Translations under genes and position numbers: made by a program | Notes under the pieces: generated by a model | Told to the model about the DNA's origin: nothing | Databases searched by the model: none | The model's input: the letters and a program-made list of their open reading frames with translations, nothing else | Assembly: GCF_900188275.1 (NCBI RefSeq) | Contig: NZ_FZNY01000003.1 | Span: 372,001 to 436,000, forward strand | DNA from: Dokdonia pacifica | Lineage (GTDB): Bacteria; Bacteroidota; Bacteroidia; Flavobacteriales; Flavobacteriaceae | DNA length: 64,000 bases | Direction: 5' to 3' | Shown here: positions 46,273 to 54,057 of the stretch, in pieces | Numbering within the stretch: position 1 is the first letter of the stretch | How the letters are laid out: each line of letters begins with the position of its first letter

Positions 46273-47814
46273 TTATTCAGGCAGTTCAATACTTTCATAA
46301 GCTCCTAAGTCTGGAGCTGTTGTTCTACTTACCCCTTTAATATCAAATGGAAATTGGTTGGCAGCACTTTGAAGGCCTTGACCATTTCCAGCTGTATCTT
46401 CACCTACTTGTAAGAGGTTATTAAACTCGTCTTGGAAATCAGGGTCTCCGCCTCGTATAACATCTGTGTAAAGTGTTGTATTGGTAAAATCAAAGAGTGG
46501 ATCATTTTCAAAATTTCCAAAAGTATCGTCAAAACGTATCAGCGTATTCCTAAAGTTATAATTGAATGGCGCAATGGGATCAGCATTAAAACCAATTTCT
46601 TCGCCTTGATTTCCATAGATGATACAATTGGTAAAATTGGCTTCTATTAAATCATTTCCGAAGCCAGCAAAGGTATTATCTAAAAATACAGCAGGTGTAT
46701 TTCTAAAACTTTGTGTCCAGTAGTTTGCAAATGTACAGTGAGTAAAGTTGTAAGTACCTCCTAACTGTACAAGCATTGCAAATTGCCCACAATTATTAAT
46801 CACAACATTAGAACCTTCTACCGTAGAAAAACGGTTGAGTAATCCTGCAGCCGAAGCATTATAAATTTGCGTATTACTAATGGTAAGATCTGGAGTTGCA
46901 GATCCTGTATTTGATTCATTAAGAATTCCTACGGTGGCATTTTTTATAGTGGCATATTCTACTTCATTATTAACACTTCCGTCGGTGAGTAGGATAGTTC
47001 CCCATTGTCCAGGTGTATTTGCAAAAGAAGGTTCTAAACGGTCTCCTTCAAAAATGACTTCATTTTCCATCAGTTCAGGATCGGTACTTAAAGCGCCATT
47101 AATATCAAGAGTACCATTATCTCCCACAATAATTCCACTATCTGCATGAAAATGAATACGTGCACCAGGTTCTATGGTTAAGGTTTTAGGAACGTCACCA
47201 TCTGGTGAGCCTACTGCCATATAGCCATAAATGACATATGGTTTTTCATTTGTAAAAGTCAATTCTTCATCGGTTAAGAAACGCCCTTCTAATACAGTTT
47301 CTGTACCATTAATAGTGAGTGTTTCTACCATGCCAGTCTCTTCGTCACGGTCAGCAAATAAGAATATAGCGTCTTTTATTAAAGTAACGAGTTCTACTTT
47401 TTGTTGGTTGGGACCACTGTCAAACTCAATAGCTTCTGTATTTAAAAATTCTAGACTTCCAGCTCCAATTTCATTAATGTCTGAGGTAGTCTCTACAAAT
47501 ACAAAAAGGCTATCATTTGCAAGGATTTCTACATTTTCAAAGGTACGTCCTGCAACGCCCCCCACATTAAGACGATAATCAGAATCTTCACCTGTAGTTA
47601 AACGTACGCTAGGAATATTAATGGTCTCATCAGAGTCATTATATACCTTAAAATTATAGGTACTAGAGCCAATATTGGTAAATACGGTATCCAAGAAGAT
47701 AGTGTCTCTAGAAAAACGTAAGTCTCCAGTACTAGGTGTAGTCTCAAAATCATTACGACATGAGCTTACTAAAATGATACAAACTAATAAGAGTAAAGTA
47801 TAAATACTGCGCAT
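46273..47814 (-). CDS. Lipoprotein with right-handed beta-helix-type repeats
   Basis: A 513-residue lipoprotein (signal ending LVSSC, then RND). Residues about 30-130 look like an immunoglobulin-like/MSP-like beta domain (FTNIGSSTYNFKVYNDSDE). Residues about 220-430 have short parallel beta-helix-like rungs (VEYATIKNATVGILNE, LTISNTQIYNASAAGLLN, VVINNCGQFAMLVQLGG, FTNCIIYGNQGEEIGF). The C-terminus (KGVSRTTAPDLGAYESIE) is the stereotyped ending of Bacteroidota beta-helix proteins. Located on the membrane or surface; substrate or partner unknown. Confidence 0.82.
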   Translation of the reverse strand: MRSIYTLLLLVCIILVSSCRNDFETTPSTGDLRFSRDTIFLDTVFTNIGSSTYNFKVYNDSDETINIPSVRLTTGEDSDYRLNVGGVAGRTFENVEILANDSLFVFVETTSDINEIGAGSLEFLNTEAIEFDSGPNQQKVELVTLIKDAIFLFADRDEETGMVETLTINGTETVLEGRFLTDEELTFTNEKPYVIYGYMAVGSPDGDVPKTLTIEPGARIHFHADSGIIVGDNGTLDINGALSTDPELMENEVIFEGDRLEPSFANTPGQWGTILLTDGSVNNEVEYATIKNATVGILNESNTGSATPDLTISNTQIYNASAAGLLNRFSTVEGSNVVINNCGQFAMLVQLGGTYNFTHCTFANYWTQSFRNTPAVFLDNTFAGFGNDLIEANFTNCIIYGNQGEEIGFNADPIAPFNYNFRNTLIRFDDTFGNFENDPLFDFTNTTLYTDVIRGGDPDFQDEFNNLLQVGEDTAGNGQGLQSAANQFPFDIKGVSRTTAPDLGAYESIELPE

Positions 47815-48200
47815 TCAGATAAATTTTATTGGCACCGCCAAAGGGTTTAATATTCCGAGGCTTGCCTCAAAATTAAAATTCAGTTTCGTATAAATGCCTC
47901 GTTGAGTTGCCCCGAGGTAGTTTACAACAAATATAACTTTTTAGCCATTGCAATATTGTCTATAGATACGATTACTTTTTCATACCGTTGTACAACGCCA
48001 CTTTTTTCTATGAAATTATATGTTTTTTGCAGCGTTTTAGCAAATAGAGTACTACTCTAAATTAGAGTGTTACTCTATTTGTATAGGTTAAAAGAACTGT
48101 TTATTTATAATGAAGTATAGTACATTGATCTTAAGGTATACGCTTTCGCGAAAGCGTACCTAGAAAATATAAATACTATCAAAATCACCGATGATAAAAC
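47815..48200. promoter_or_regulatory. Intergenic region with dispersed repeat, operator-like dyad and palindrome
   Basis: No gene. Bases about 47830-47930 hold a repeat of the style GAGGCAAGCCTCGG and CTCGGGGCAACTCAACGAGG. At 48043-48079 is a dyad: AATAGAGTACTACTCTAA against ATTAGAGTGTTACTCTATT, made of two GAGTnnTACTC units. At 48139-48158 is a perfect palindrome copy. The dyad may be an operator for the lipoprotein gene that starts at 47814. Confidence 0.55.
48139..48158. repeat. Dispersed palindrome, intergenic
   Basis: A perfect copy of TACGCTTTCGCGAAAGCGTA. Confidence 0.9.
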
Positions 48201-49262
48201 TTACTTCTCAAAAATCTCAATTTCAAACAATGTATTCCAGTGTTTTCCAGTTACAAAAAGACGGTCTTCATTAGCTTTATAGGCAATGCCATTCAATACC
48301 TCATTTTGAGGATCAAGACCTTCTTGTACTTCTTTAGGTAAGGAAGTAAGATCAATCAATCCTTCTATAGCTCCCGTGGTAGGATCAATAATGGCAATAC
48401 TTGCTACTTGATAGGTGTTGGCATATATTTTACCATTTATAAATTCTAGCTCATTAAATGCTTTAGAAACACTTTTGTGGTTAGTTGGTTCAATATAGTG
48501 TTGTTCTGCAAGCGTATTAGGATCTAGTGTCCATATTTTACTTGATCCGTCAGATTTATAGACATTGTTACCATCATTACATAATCCCCAACCTTCTTTA
48601 CTTTTATTATAGGTAAACGTACCGATCTTTTTAAAGTCAGATAGATTGTAGATAAAACCTGTATTTTCTTTCCAAGTAAGTTGGTAGATTTTATCGTTAT
48701 ATATAGTGAGTCCTTCTGCAAAGTAGGCATTGTCTAATGCAACCTCTTGTAAAACATCACCAGTGGTATAGTCTACTTTACGAAGCTTAGATTCACGATA
48801 CTTACCTGTACTTTCATATAAGGTATCCCCGACAAACTCCAATCCTTGTGTATATGCATCTGTTTGATGCGGAAAACGATTTACAATCTTATACCCATAT
48901 ATTTTGGGTGCCTTATTATTAAGTACTGAAATAGTAGTTTTGAGATTTATACGCTCATTTGGAAGATATATGGTAATAGATACTTTTTTACGACCCAAGG
49001 TTGGTGTCTGTATTTTTGTAGTAAAGTCTCCAATTGTCGTTGTTTTATGTAGTTTCTTATCATCTATCACATACACAATAGAATCTATTTCATAATTTTT
49101 CTTTGCTTTAATAGAAAAGGAAATTTCTTCTCCATTTGCAACTGCATTTTTGGGTTTTGAAGTTTCGAGTGTATAATTTCCAGATAAATCTTTTGTGTCT
49201 CCACAAGAGTAAATTAAAAGCGGTAAGCTTACTAAACAGAGGGTCTTATATAGCGATGTCAT
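48201..49262 (-). CDS. Glutaminyl-peptide cyclotransferase (glutamine cyclotransferase), lipoprotein
   Basis: The preferred start at 49262 (MTSLYKTLCLVSLPLLIYSC) gives a lipoprotein of 353 residues; the longer frame from 49352 has an implausible N-terminus and would overlap the ffs promoter region. The C-terminal 240 residues are a beta-propeller of the plant/bacterial glutamine cyclotransferase type: RFPHQTDAYTQGLEFVGDTL, YFAEGLTIYNDKIYQLTWKE, EGWGLCNDG, LNGIAYKANEDRLFVTGKHW. The enzyme converts N-terminal Gln to pyroglutamate. A distinct N-terminal beta domain (about 25-110) precedes it. Confidence 0.92.
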   Translation of the reverse strand: MTSLYKTLCLVSLPLLIYSCGDTKDLSGNYTLETSKPKNAVANGEEISFSIKAKKNYEIDSIVYVIDDKKLHKTTTIGDFTTKIQTPTLGRKKVSITIYLPNERINLKTTISVLNNKAPKIYGYKIVNRFPHQTDAYTQGLEFVGDTLYESTGKYRESKLRKVDYTTGDVLQEVALDNAYFAEGLTIYNDKIYQLTWKENTGFIYNLSDFKKIGTFTYNKSKEGWGLCNDGNNVYKSDGSSKIWTLDPNTLAEQHYIEPTNHKSVSKAFNELEFINGKIYANTYQVASIAIIDPTTGAIEGLIDLTSLPKEVQEGLDPQNEVLNGIAYKANEDRLFVTGKHWNTLFEIEIFEK

Positions 49263-49313
49263 AGGTGTCAAATTTGAATGGCAATTTATAACAAAAAATC
49301 GGGCAAAAAAACC

Positions 49314-49343
49314 TTGCATAGGTATGTAAATGATGTATCTTTG
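49314..49343 (+). promoter_or_regulatory. Bacteroidota-type promoter of ffs
   Basis: TTG at 49314-49316 and TATCTTTG at 49336-49343, separated by 19 bases, match the Bacteroidota -33 TTG / -7 TAnnTTTG pattern. The RNA begins a few bases downstream. Confidence 0.75.
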
Positions 49344-49347
49344 CATC

Positions 49348-49441
49348 GGCAAGTCCTACACAACTAGCTCCTGTTGAATCCCCCAGGGCGGGAACGCAGC
49401 AAGGGTAGACGGTCGTAGCGGTGTGATGTAGGTAGCTTGCC
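49348..49441 (+). ncRNA. ffs: Signal recognition particle RNA, small bacterial type
   Basis: GGCAAG at the 5' end pairs with CTTGCC at the 3' end. The apical domain carries the SRP RNA signature: CAGGGCGGGAACGCAGCAAG followed by GGTAGACGG. The RNA binds Ffh and targets ribosomes making membrane proteins. Length about 94 nt, normal for the small form. A T run (CTTTTTTATT) follows directly and likely terminates transcription. Confidence 0.95.
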
Positions 49442-49476
49442 TTTTTTATTTACAATTATTTATAGTTCATATATAC

Positions 49477-49508
49477 AAAACCGAAGCAATTTTGCTTCGG
49501 TTTTTTTG
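49477..49508 (+). terminator. Terminator downstream of ffs
   Basis: AAAACCGAAGCAA pairs with TTGCTTCGGTTTT and ends in a run of T. It separates ffs from the toxin-like gene, and its symmetry allows termination from both sides. Confidence 0.85.
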
Positions 49509-49623
49509 TTTTCAGTCATTTCAGTTCTTCTTATAGGAATTTCACTTTTGTTTGATTTCATGGTGGTATTTTTACAAAATATCAAATTTTAGTATAACAA
49601 ATGTTTAATTTAAGAGTGTGTAA

Positions 49624-52086
49624 ATGAATTTTTTTGATGAAAATGGAAACCCTATTCAATTAGATGCCCCTTTTGTAGGATTTAGTAACCCTAATGAAGA
49701 CCCGTTATTATCTGGTTTGGGTATAACAAACTTTATATCTAGCTCTAATTTTACTTCTAATAGTGGCTTATTAGAGAGTCATAGAGGAATGACGAATGTA
49801 AGTCCTTTTGCTGCTATGTTTTTTAGCAACCGAACACAAAACGAAATTGAATCTATATACTTTCCAGGAAGGGAAAAACATATAGTCAATGATGTTAAAG
49901 TGATAACAGATGTAGATATAAATCCAAATAGAGTTGAACATATCAAAAAAAGAAAGGTCTTTTTTGATAAAAATGCAAATAAGACCTTTGAGCCTACTAT
50001 AGATGTTTTCGCCTTTAATATAGAATTGTACTTTTCTAAAGATGGTATCAAGCTTAAAGAGACATTTGAAGTTACTGAACCTGACCCTTTTGGTATTATC
50101 TTTTTTATAGAAGATAATACAGATGATATTAGTTTTCAAACCTGTAGAGTACTCATAGGAGACCATGTCAAGGATAACTTAAAAAATGACGCTCAACTTT
50201 ATAATAATAAAAATGTATATGATTTTATTAATGAATATGTTACAATAGATGAAGATATTTTAAGAGAACTGATACAAACTGGTACGATAGAAAATGTTGC
50301 CCTAAAATCTGTAGAATTTCTATTCACAGCTAATGATTATCTCAACCCATTAGGTTTAGATAGACTATTAATTACGGGGTTAGGAAAAATTTGTGGCGCA
50401 ATTGGGGATTTTATAAATAAGGGCAAATTAGCAGATTATAGATGGAATCCTAATGCAGAGAAAAAAGACGAAACAGGTATTGTATATGAATCTCATACGT
50501 TTACTCCCTTTTTCTTCCCTTTTATAGAAGATACACTAGATCAAATTCCAGATGATAAAATAAATGAATATGCTAGAAAAGGATTTGAAGGATTAAAAAA
50601 AGGGTTCTTAGCATATGATGAGAAAATAAGAAATTATATAGAGGCAACGGATTTCGGTAGAATTGCGAGCGTACCAGTAATTATAGGAGGTATTCCTTTT
50701 CCAGCACTTGGTGATTTAGAAATCGATCTTATTCCCGATAGTGCTGAAGCATTTGTATTTTCTAAATATAAACAAGTAAGTGATAAGATACTTGCTATTT
50801 TTAAAGAGTTGGAAAGTTTTGATCTTACAGATATTGTCAAGAAAGGTATTCGTATTGCAAATGCGTTTTTATGTGGTATTTGGAATGGCTTGTTAGATGC
50901 TGTTTCTGGTATTTTCAAAATGCTAGAAATGGTATTTAATGGGATGGCAGTGATGAGAGATTATACACGTAATATTAGTACTCAATTTCCTTTATTATTA
51001 GAATATGTAGATAATGCAATTGTTGCTATTGCAAATATAGATTATAAAGCCATTTACAAACATTTACAAACAAAGTTTGAGAGTATTACAAATGTACCTC
51101 TTGAGACTGTAGCTTATTTTAGTGGGGCATTTGTAGGGTTCATTGTAAGTTTAGTTATAGAGATTGTAATTGGTATTTTATTTACTGGTGGTACTTTGAC
51201 TGTTGCCGCTGTAATAGAAAAATTAACGACATTATTTTCAAGTATTTTTAGAGGGATTGCATCTGCGGGCAGAGCCGTTTTTAATTTTGCAAAGAAATTA
51301 GTCATAAATACCTTTAAAAGTTTTACCAAATTATTAGATGATCTACTCGCTTTTCTTAGAAAAAGCACAAAGGAATTTAAAGCGATGATTGATGATATTT
51401 TCAAGGTTGGCAAGAAGACAGCAAAATTTGGAAAAGTAACCAGAGCTTTAATGCGAAAAGAAATGCCTGATGATTTCTTAAAAGCACTAAAAAAAATGGG
51501 TAGAAAAGAAAATGACATTTTAGATTATTTTGTAGGCTATCATAATGACAATAATTTCATATTTTTAAATGAAATAGATGATATCATAACTAAAAATCCA
51601 AATCTCACAAAAACAGACGCATTTTCATTATGGAGTTATACAACTAAGTTTTATTATAAAGAATTAAATAATTGGTTGCGAAATGGCATTAATGTTGCAA
51701 GAACCAAAGAGATTTCAAAATTAATTACAAATGCGTTAGGAAAAATGTCGACCTATAATGGAAAAGCATTTAGGGCATTAGAGTTTAGTGATGAAGCATT
51801 GTTAAATACATTTTTGAAGAATCATAAAAAAGGAAATATAGTAGATTATAATGATTTTGTTTCTAGTGGAAGTAACACAAAAGCAGCTTTTTTTGATAAA
51901 CTTGAAAATAATGTTTTTTTAGAATTAGAAGTTAAGAATGCCCCCATTATATCAAATTTTTCTGATGGAATAAAATTACGTGGGTATGCTAAAGAAGAAT
52001 TATTACTATTAAGAGGGAGGAAGTTTGAAATTGAATATGTAAAACCTATTAAACGAGGTTATGAAATTAAACTAATAGAAAAATAA
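49624..52086 (+). CDS. Large protein with C-terminal ADP-ribosyltransferase-like domain, candidate polymorphic toxin
   Basis: An 820-residue protein with no signal peptide. Residues 1-480 are unrecognised, with helical segments. A strongly hydrophobic stretch lies about 498-535 (GAFVFGIVSL-like GAFVGFIVSLVIEIVIGILF), followed by a basic amphipathic helical region. The C-terminal 165 residues fit the ADP-ribosyltransferase exotoxin fold: a helical lead-in WSYTTKFYYKELNNWLRNG, the Arg motif KAFRAL (Arg717), KKGNIVDYNDFVSSGSN with the Ser-x-Ser-type motif (Ser747-Ser750), and KEELLLLRGRKFEIEYV carrying the candidate catalytic Glu792. The residue two before Glu792 is Lys rather than the usual Glu or Gln, so activity is uncertain. 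The membrane-inserting middle and variable C-terminal domain, followed at once by a small charged gene, match a polymorphic toxin. No secretion system lies nearby. Confidence 0.7.
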   Translation: MNFFDENGNPIQLDAPFVGFSNPNEDPLLSGLGITNFISSSNFTSNSGLLESHRGMTNVSPFAAMFFSNRTQNEIESIYFPGREKHIVNDVKVITDVDINPNRVEHIKKRKVFFDKNANKTFEPTIDVFAFNIELYFSKDGIKLKETFEVTEPDPFGIIFFIEDNTDDISFQTCRVLIGDHVKDNLKNDAQLYNNKNVYDFINEYVTIDEDILRELIQTGTIENVALKSVEFLFTANDYLNPLGLDRLLITGLGKICGAIGDFINKGKLADYRWNPNAEKKDETGIVYESHTFTPFFFPFIEDTLDQIPDDKINEYARKGFEGLKKGFLAYDEKIRNYIEATDFGRIASVPVIIGGIPFPALGDLEIDLIPDSAEAFVFSKYKQVSDKILAIFKELESFDLTDIVKKGIRIANAFLCGIWNGLLDAVSGIFKMLEMVFNGMAVMRDYTRNISTQFPLLLEYVDNAIVAIANIDYKAIYKHLQTKFESITNVPLETVAYFSGAFVGFIVSLVIEIVIGILFTGGTLTVAAVIEKLTTLFSSIFRGIASAGRAVFNFAKKLVINTFKSFTKLLDDLLAFLRKSTKEFKAMIDDIFKVGKKTAKFGKVTRALMRKEMPDDFLKALKKMGRKENDILDYFVGYHNDNNFIFLNEIDDIITKNPNLTKTDAFSLWSYTTKFYYKELNNWLRNGINVARTKEISKLITNALGKMSTYNGKAFRALEFSDEALLNTFLKNHKKGNIVDYNDFVSSGSNTKAAFFDKLENNVFLELEVKNAPIISNFSDGIKLRGYAKEELLLLRGRKFEIEYVKPIKRGYEIKLIEK

Positions 52087-52092
52087 AAACTT

Positions 52093-52470
52093 ATGAGTTT
52101 AGACGAATTAAATAAAGAAATACAAAAAGATTACAATAAATATCTTTCAAGTTTAAATACAAAAGAAAGAGAAAAGCATTTAAAGGAAAGTAAAGAATTA
52201 GAAGATTCATTTAAATCTTTTTGGTCAGAAGAATATCCACAATTAAGTTTTGAAGAAAAAGTACGCTATTGGGAAGAAAGTACGTATAGAGGCATGCGTA
52301 CACAAGGAGAAGCCTTTGCAGATGAATATTCTGGATTTTCTAAAAAGTGGTATGATTCTGCTAAAGAAAATGAGCCTGATTTTGATCGTATTTTTAAAGA
52401 AGCTATAGATCGCTTTACTGCTGGCTTTGAGTTTGATTGGAAAGAATATGAGAAGCGTATTCAGGAGTAG
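52093..52470 (+). CDS. Candidate immunity protein for the ADP-ribosyltransferase-like toxin
   Basis: A 125-residue soluble, strongly charged protein (many Glu, Lys and aromatic residues), predicted all helical (LNKEIQKDYNKYLSSLNTKE, WEESTYRGMRTQGEAFADEY). It starts six bases after the toxin-like gene stop. No family recognised. The small size, acidic character and tight coupling are what is expected of an immunity protein, but the function is inference from position only. Confidence 0.6.
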   Translation: MSLDELNKEIQKDYNKYLSSLNTKEREKHLKESKELEDSFKSFWSEEYPQLSFEEKVRYWEESTYRGMRTQGEAFADEYSGFSKKWYDSAKENEPDFDRIFKEAIDRFTAGFEFDWKEYEKRIQE

Positions 52471-52509
52471 AGAGAATCTTAAAACCAATTTAATATAAAT
52501 AACATCTAT

Positions 52510-52790
52510 CTGTATATAACATGCATCCATACCCAAGAAGTAAGTAAGGTGTGTTACAGAAAAGCTTACTATAAAATGTGTTAGGTAACGAAGGTTCAGA
52601 TTCCCGTCTTCACGGGAATGAATTTAGTATAAACAACCACCCACCTTAGGCTAACAAGCATCCATACCCGGAAAGTAAGAGAAGTGTGTTACGGAAAGTT
52701 TACCCTAAAATGTATTCTAAAAATTACATTTTATAGTAAACAACCACCCACCTTAGGCTAACAAGCATCCATACCCGGAAAAGCAAGCAT
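52510..52790. repeat. Three diverging copies of the CPBP gene 3' end with hairpin modules
   Basis: Read on the minus strand, the gene tail TTTCCGGGTATGGATGCTTG plus stop and CCTAAGGTGGGTGGTTGTTT occurs in full at 52738-52786 and again at about 52631-52677, with a third diverged copy near 52523-52545. Between copies lie GGTGGTT, a hairpin (GTTTACTATAAAATGTA and TACATTTTAGGGTAAAC) and CTTTCCGTAACACAC. The second spacer carries an inserted ATTCCCGTGAAGACGGGAAT repeat and reads TTTTCTGTAACACACC. Spacing is 107 and 135 bases. Confidence 0.82.
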
Positions 52791-53396
52791 TTGTCCCATT
52801 CCTACCGTAAAGAGCCAATTGCCATATAAGGCATGCTCTATAGAAACTAAAGTCGTCGATTTTGTTTTGGTATAGGTATATGCAAATAGCAATCCACCTA
52901 TAAAGGTAAGTACGGTCACCAGTGTATTACGTAAAAATAGATGTGCCATAGAAAATACAATGGCATTTACAAAAATGAAGACTTTCTTATTTGTAAAAAT
53001 GCTTTGGTATCGTTCAAAGAAAAAAGTACGGTAAATTACTTCTTGAGGCCATACCGATAAAAATGTATAGATAAAGAGAATCGTAACCCACAAATCTGGT
53101 TTATTACGAGGTACACAAAATAGGGCAGAGGCATCCATGATATATACATATATACTCGTAATGATGGCAATCCCAATAAACTTAATTCCTGTAGCTTTCC
53201 AAAAAGAAACCCAGTCAATTCCCTTTTTAAGTTTAAGTTTTACAGGTGTTTTTTTAAAGAGAATGACTAATAGATAGACAAAAGCTACTAGAATTGATGC
53301 CGCTTTAATTCTAAAATCATACGGTAGCAATAAACTAAGCGGAAGTGCTATAAAAAGTATAAATAATTCGGTAGCGAGATATCTAGATAATGGCAT
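52758..53396 (-). CDS. CPBP family intramembrane metalloprotease
   Basis: A 212-residue membrane protein with about six hydrophobic segments. CPBP (Abi/Rce1-like) motifs: QEVIYRTFFFERY replaces the usual EExxxR with Gln-Glu (one Glu kept), then FSMAHLFLRN with a conserved His and SIEHALYGNWLF with the second His. CPBP proteases cleave CAAX-type or other membrane substrates, and some act as bacteriocin immunity proteins. The gene starts two bases before the end of the Lrp gene, indicating one operon. The gene tail is repeated downstream. Confidence 0.85.
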   Translation of the reverse strand: MPLSRYLATELFILFIALPLSLLLPYDFRIKAASILVAFVYLLVILFKKTPVKLKLKKGIDWVSFWKATGIKFIGIAIITSIYVYIMDASALFCVPRNKPDLWVTILFIYTFLSVWPQEVIYRTFFFERYQSIFTNKKVFIFVNAIVFSMAHLFLRNTLVTVLTFIGGLLFAYTYTKTKSTTLVSIEHALYGNWLFTVGMGQMLAFPGMDAC

Positions 53397-53397
53397 A

Positions 53398-53859
53398 TTA
53401 TAAGGTAATAGCGGTAGTATGTTTTACTTCATTAATAACAAACGAACTGTGCGTACTTCCTATATGATCCAGTGTTGTTAGTTTTGTAACCATAAACTCT
53501 CTAAATTCATTAATATCGGCAACCAATACCTTAATAATATAATCATAATCACCACTTACGTGATAACATTCTACCACCTCTTCTATAGCAAGTACTGCTT
53601 TCTCAAAAGTAGTAAGATATTCTTTACGATGCTGTATTAATTTGATATGACATAATACCACAAAATCGCGGTTTACTTTTGTCTTATTAACCAGCCCTAC
53701 ATAGTTTTCAATAATCCCTTCTCGTTCTAGCTTTTTTATACGTTCATAAACCGCCGTAACAGATAGATTTAATAGCCCAGAAAGTTCCTTATTCGTTTTT
53801 TTACAATCTTCTTGAAGATAGCCTAGGAGTTTTTTATCAATAGTATCAAAAGTCATCAT
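53398..53859 (-). CDS. Lrp/AsnC family transcriptional regulator
   Basis: A 153-residue regulator. The N-terminal helix-turn-helix is FDTIDKKLLGYLQEDCKKTN followed by ELSGLLNLSVTAVYERIKKL. The C-terminal RAM ligand-binding domain has GDYDYIIKVLVADINEF. It lies divergent to the PLP-dependent sulphur amino acid enzyme gene at 54058, so control of that gene by an amino acid is likely (inference). The start is the first of two adjacent ATGs. Confidence 0.93.
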   Translation of the reverse strand: MMTFDTIDKKLLGYLQEDCKKTNKELSGLLNLSVTAVYERIKKLEREGIIENYVGLVNKTKVNRDFVVLCHIKLIQHRKEYLTTFEKAVLAIEEVVECYHVSGDYDYIIKVLVADINEFREFMVTKLTTLDHIGSTHSSFVINEVKHTTAITL

Positions 53860-53890
53860 AGAAAATATTTCTAATAGTTAGGGTAATTGA

Positions 53891-53910
53891 TACGCTTTCG
53901 CGAAAGCGTA
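53891..53910. repeat. Dispersed palindrome, intergenic
   Basis: A perfect copy of TACGCTTTCGCGAAAGCGTA in the divergent gap between the Lrp gene and the PLP enzyme gene. Confidence 0.9.
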
Positions 53911-54057
53911 TACAGCAAAAATACAGTTTTATTAGTTTAATTTTCTAAATATTATACTAATCATTGATAAATTATCTAGTATAGTGTAGTTTTGGTGTAT
54001 AAATAATAGAAATAGTATCCTTTTTTAAAAAATTGATCGTATAAAAATACACATATT

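Noticed and set aside
49624-52086. Transposon or phage origin of the toxin-like gene
   Set aside because: No inverted repeats, transposase or integrase sequences flank it; it is bounded by the SRP RNA and the CPBP gene.
52590-52625. Terminator for the candidate immunity gene (GATTCCCGTCTTCACGGGAATG)
   Set aside because: The same unit occurs near 14499 without a gene end, and no T run follows it; it is better explained as a dispersed repeat.
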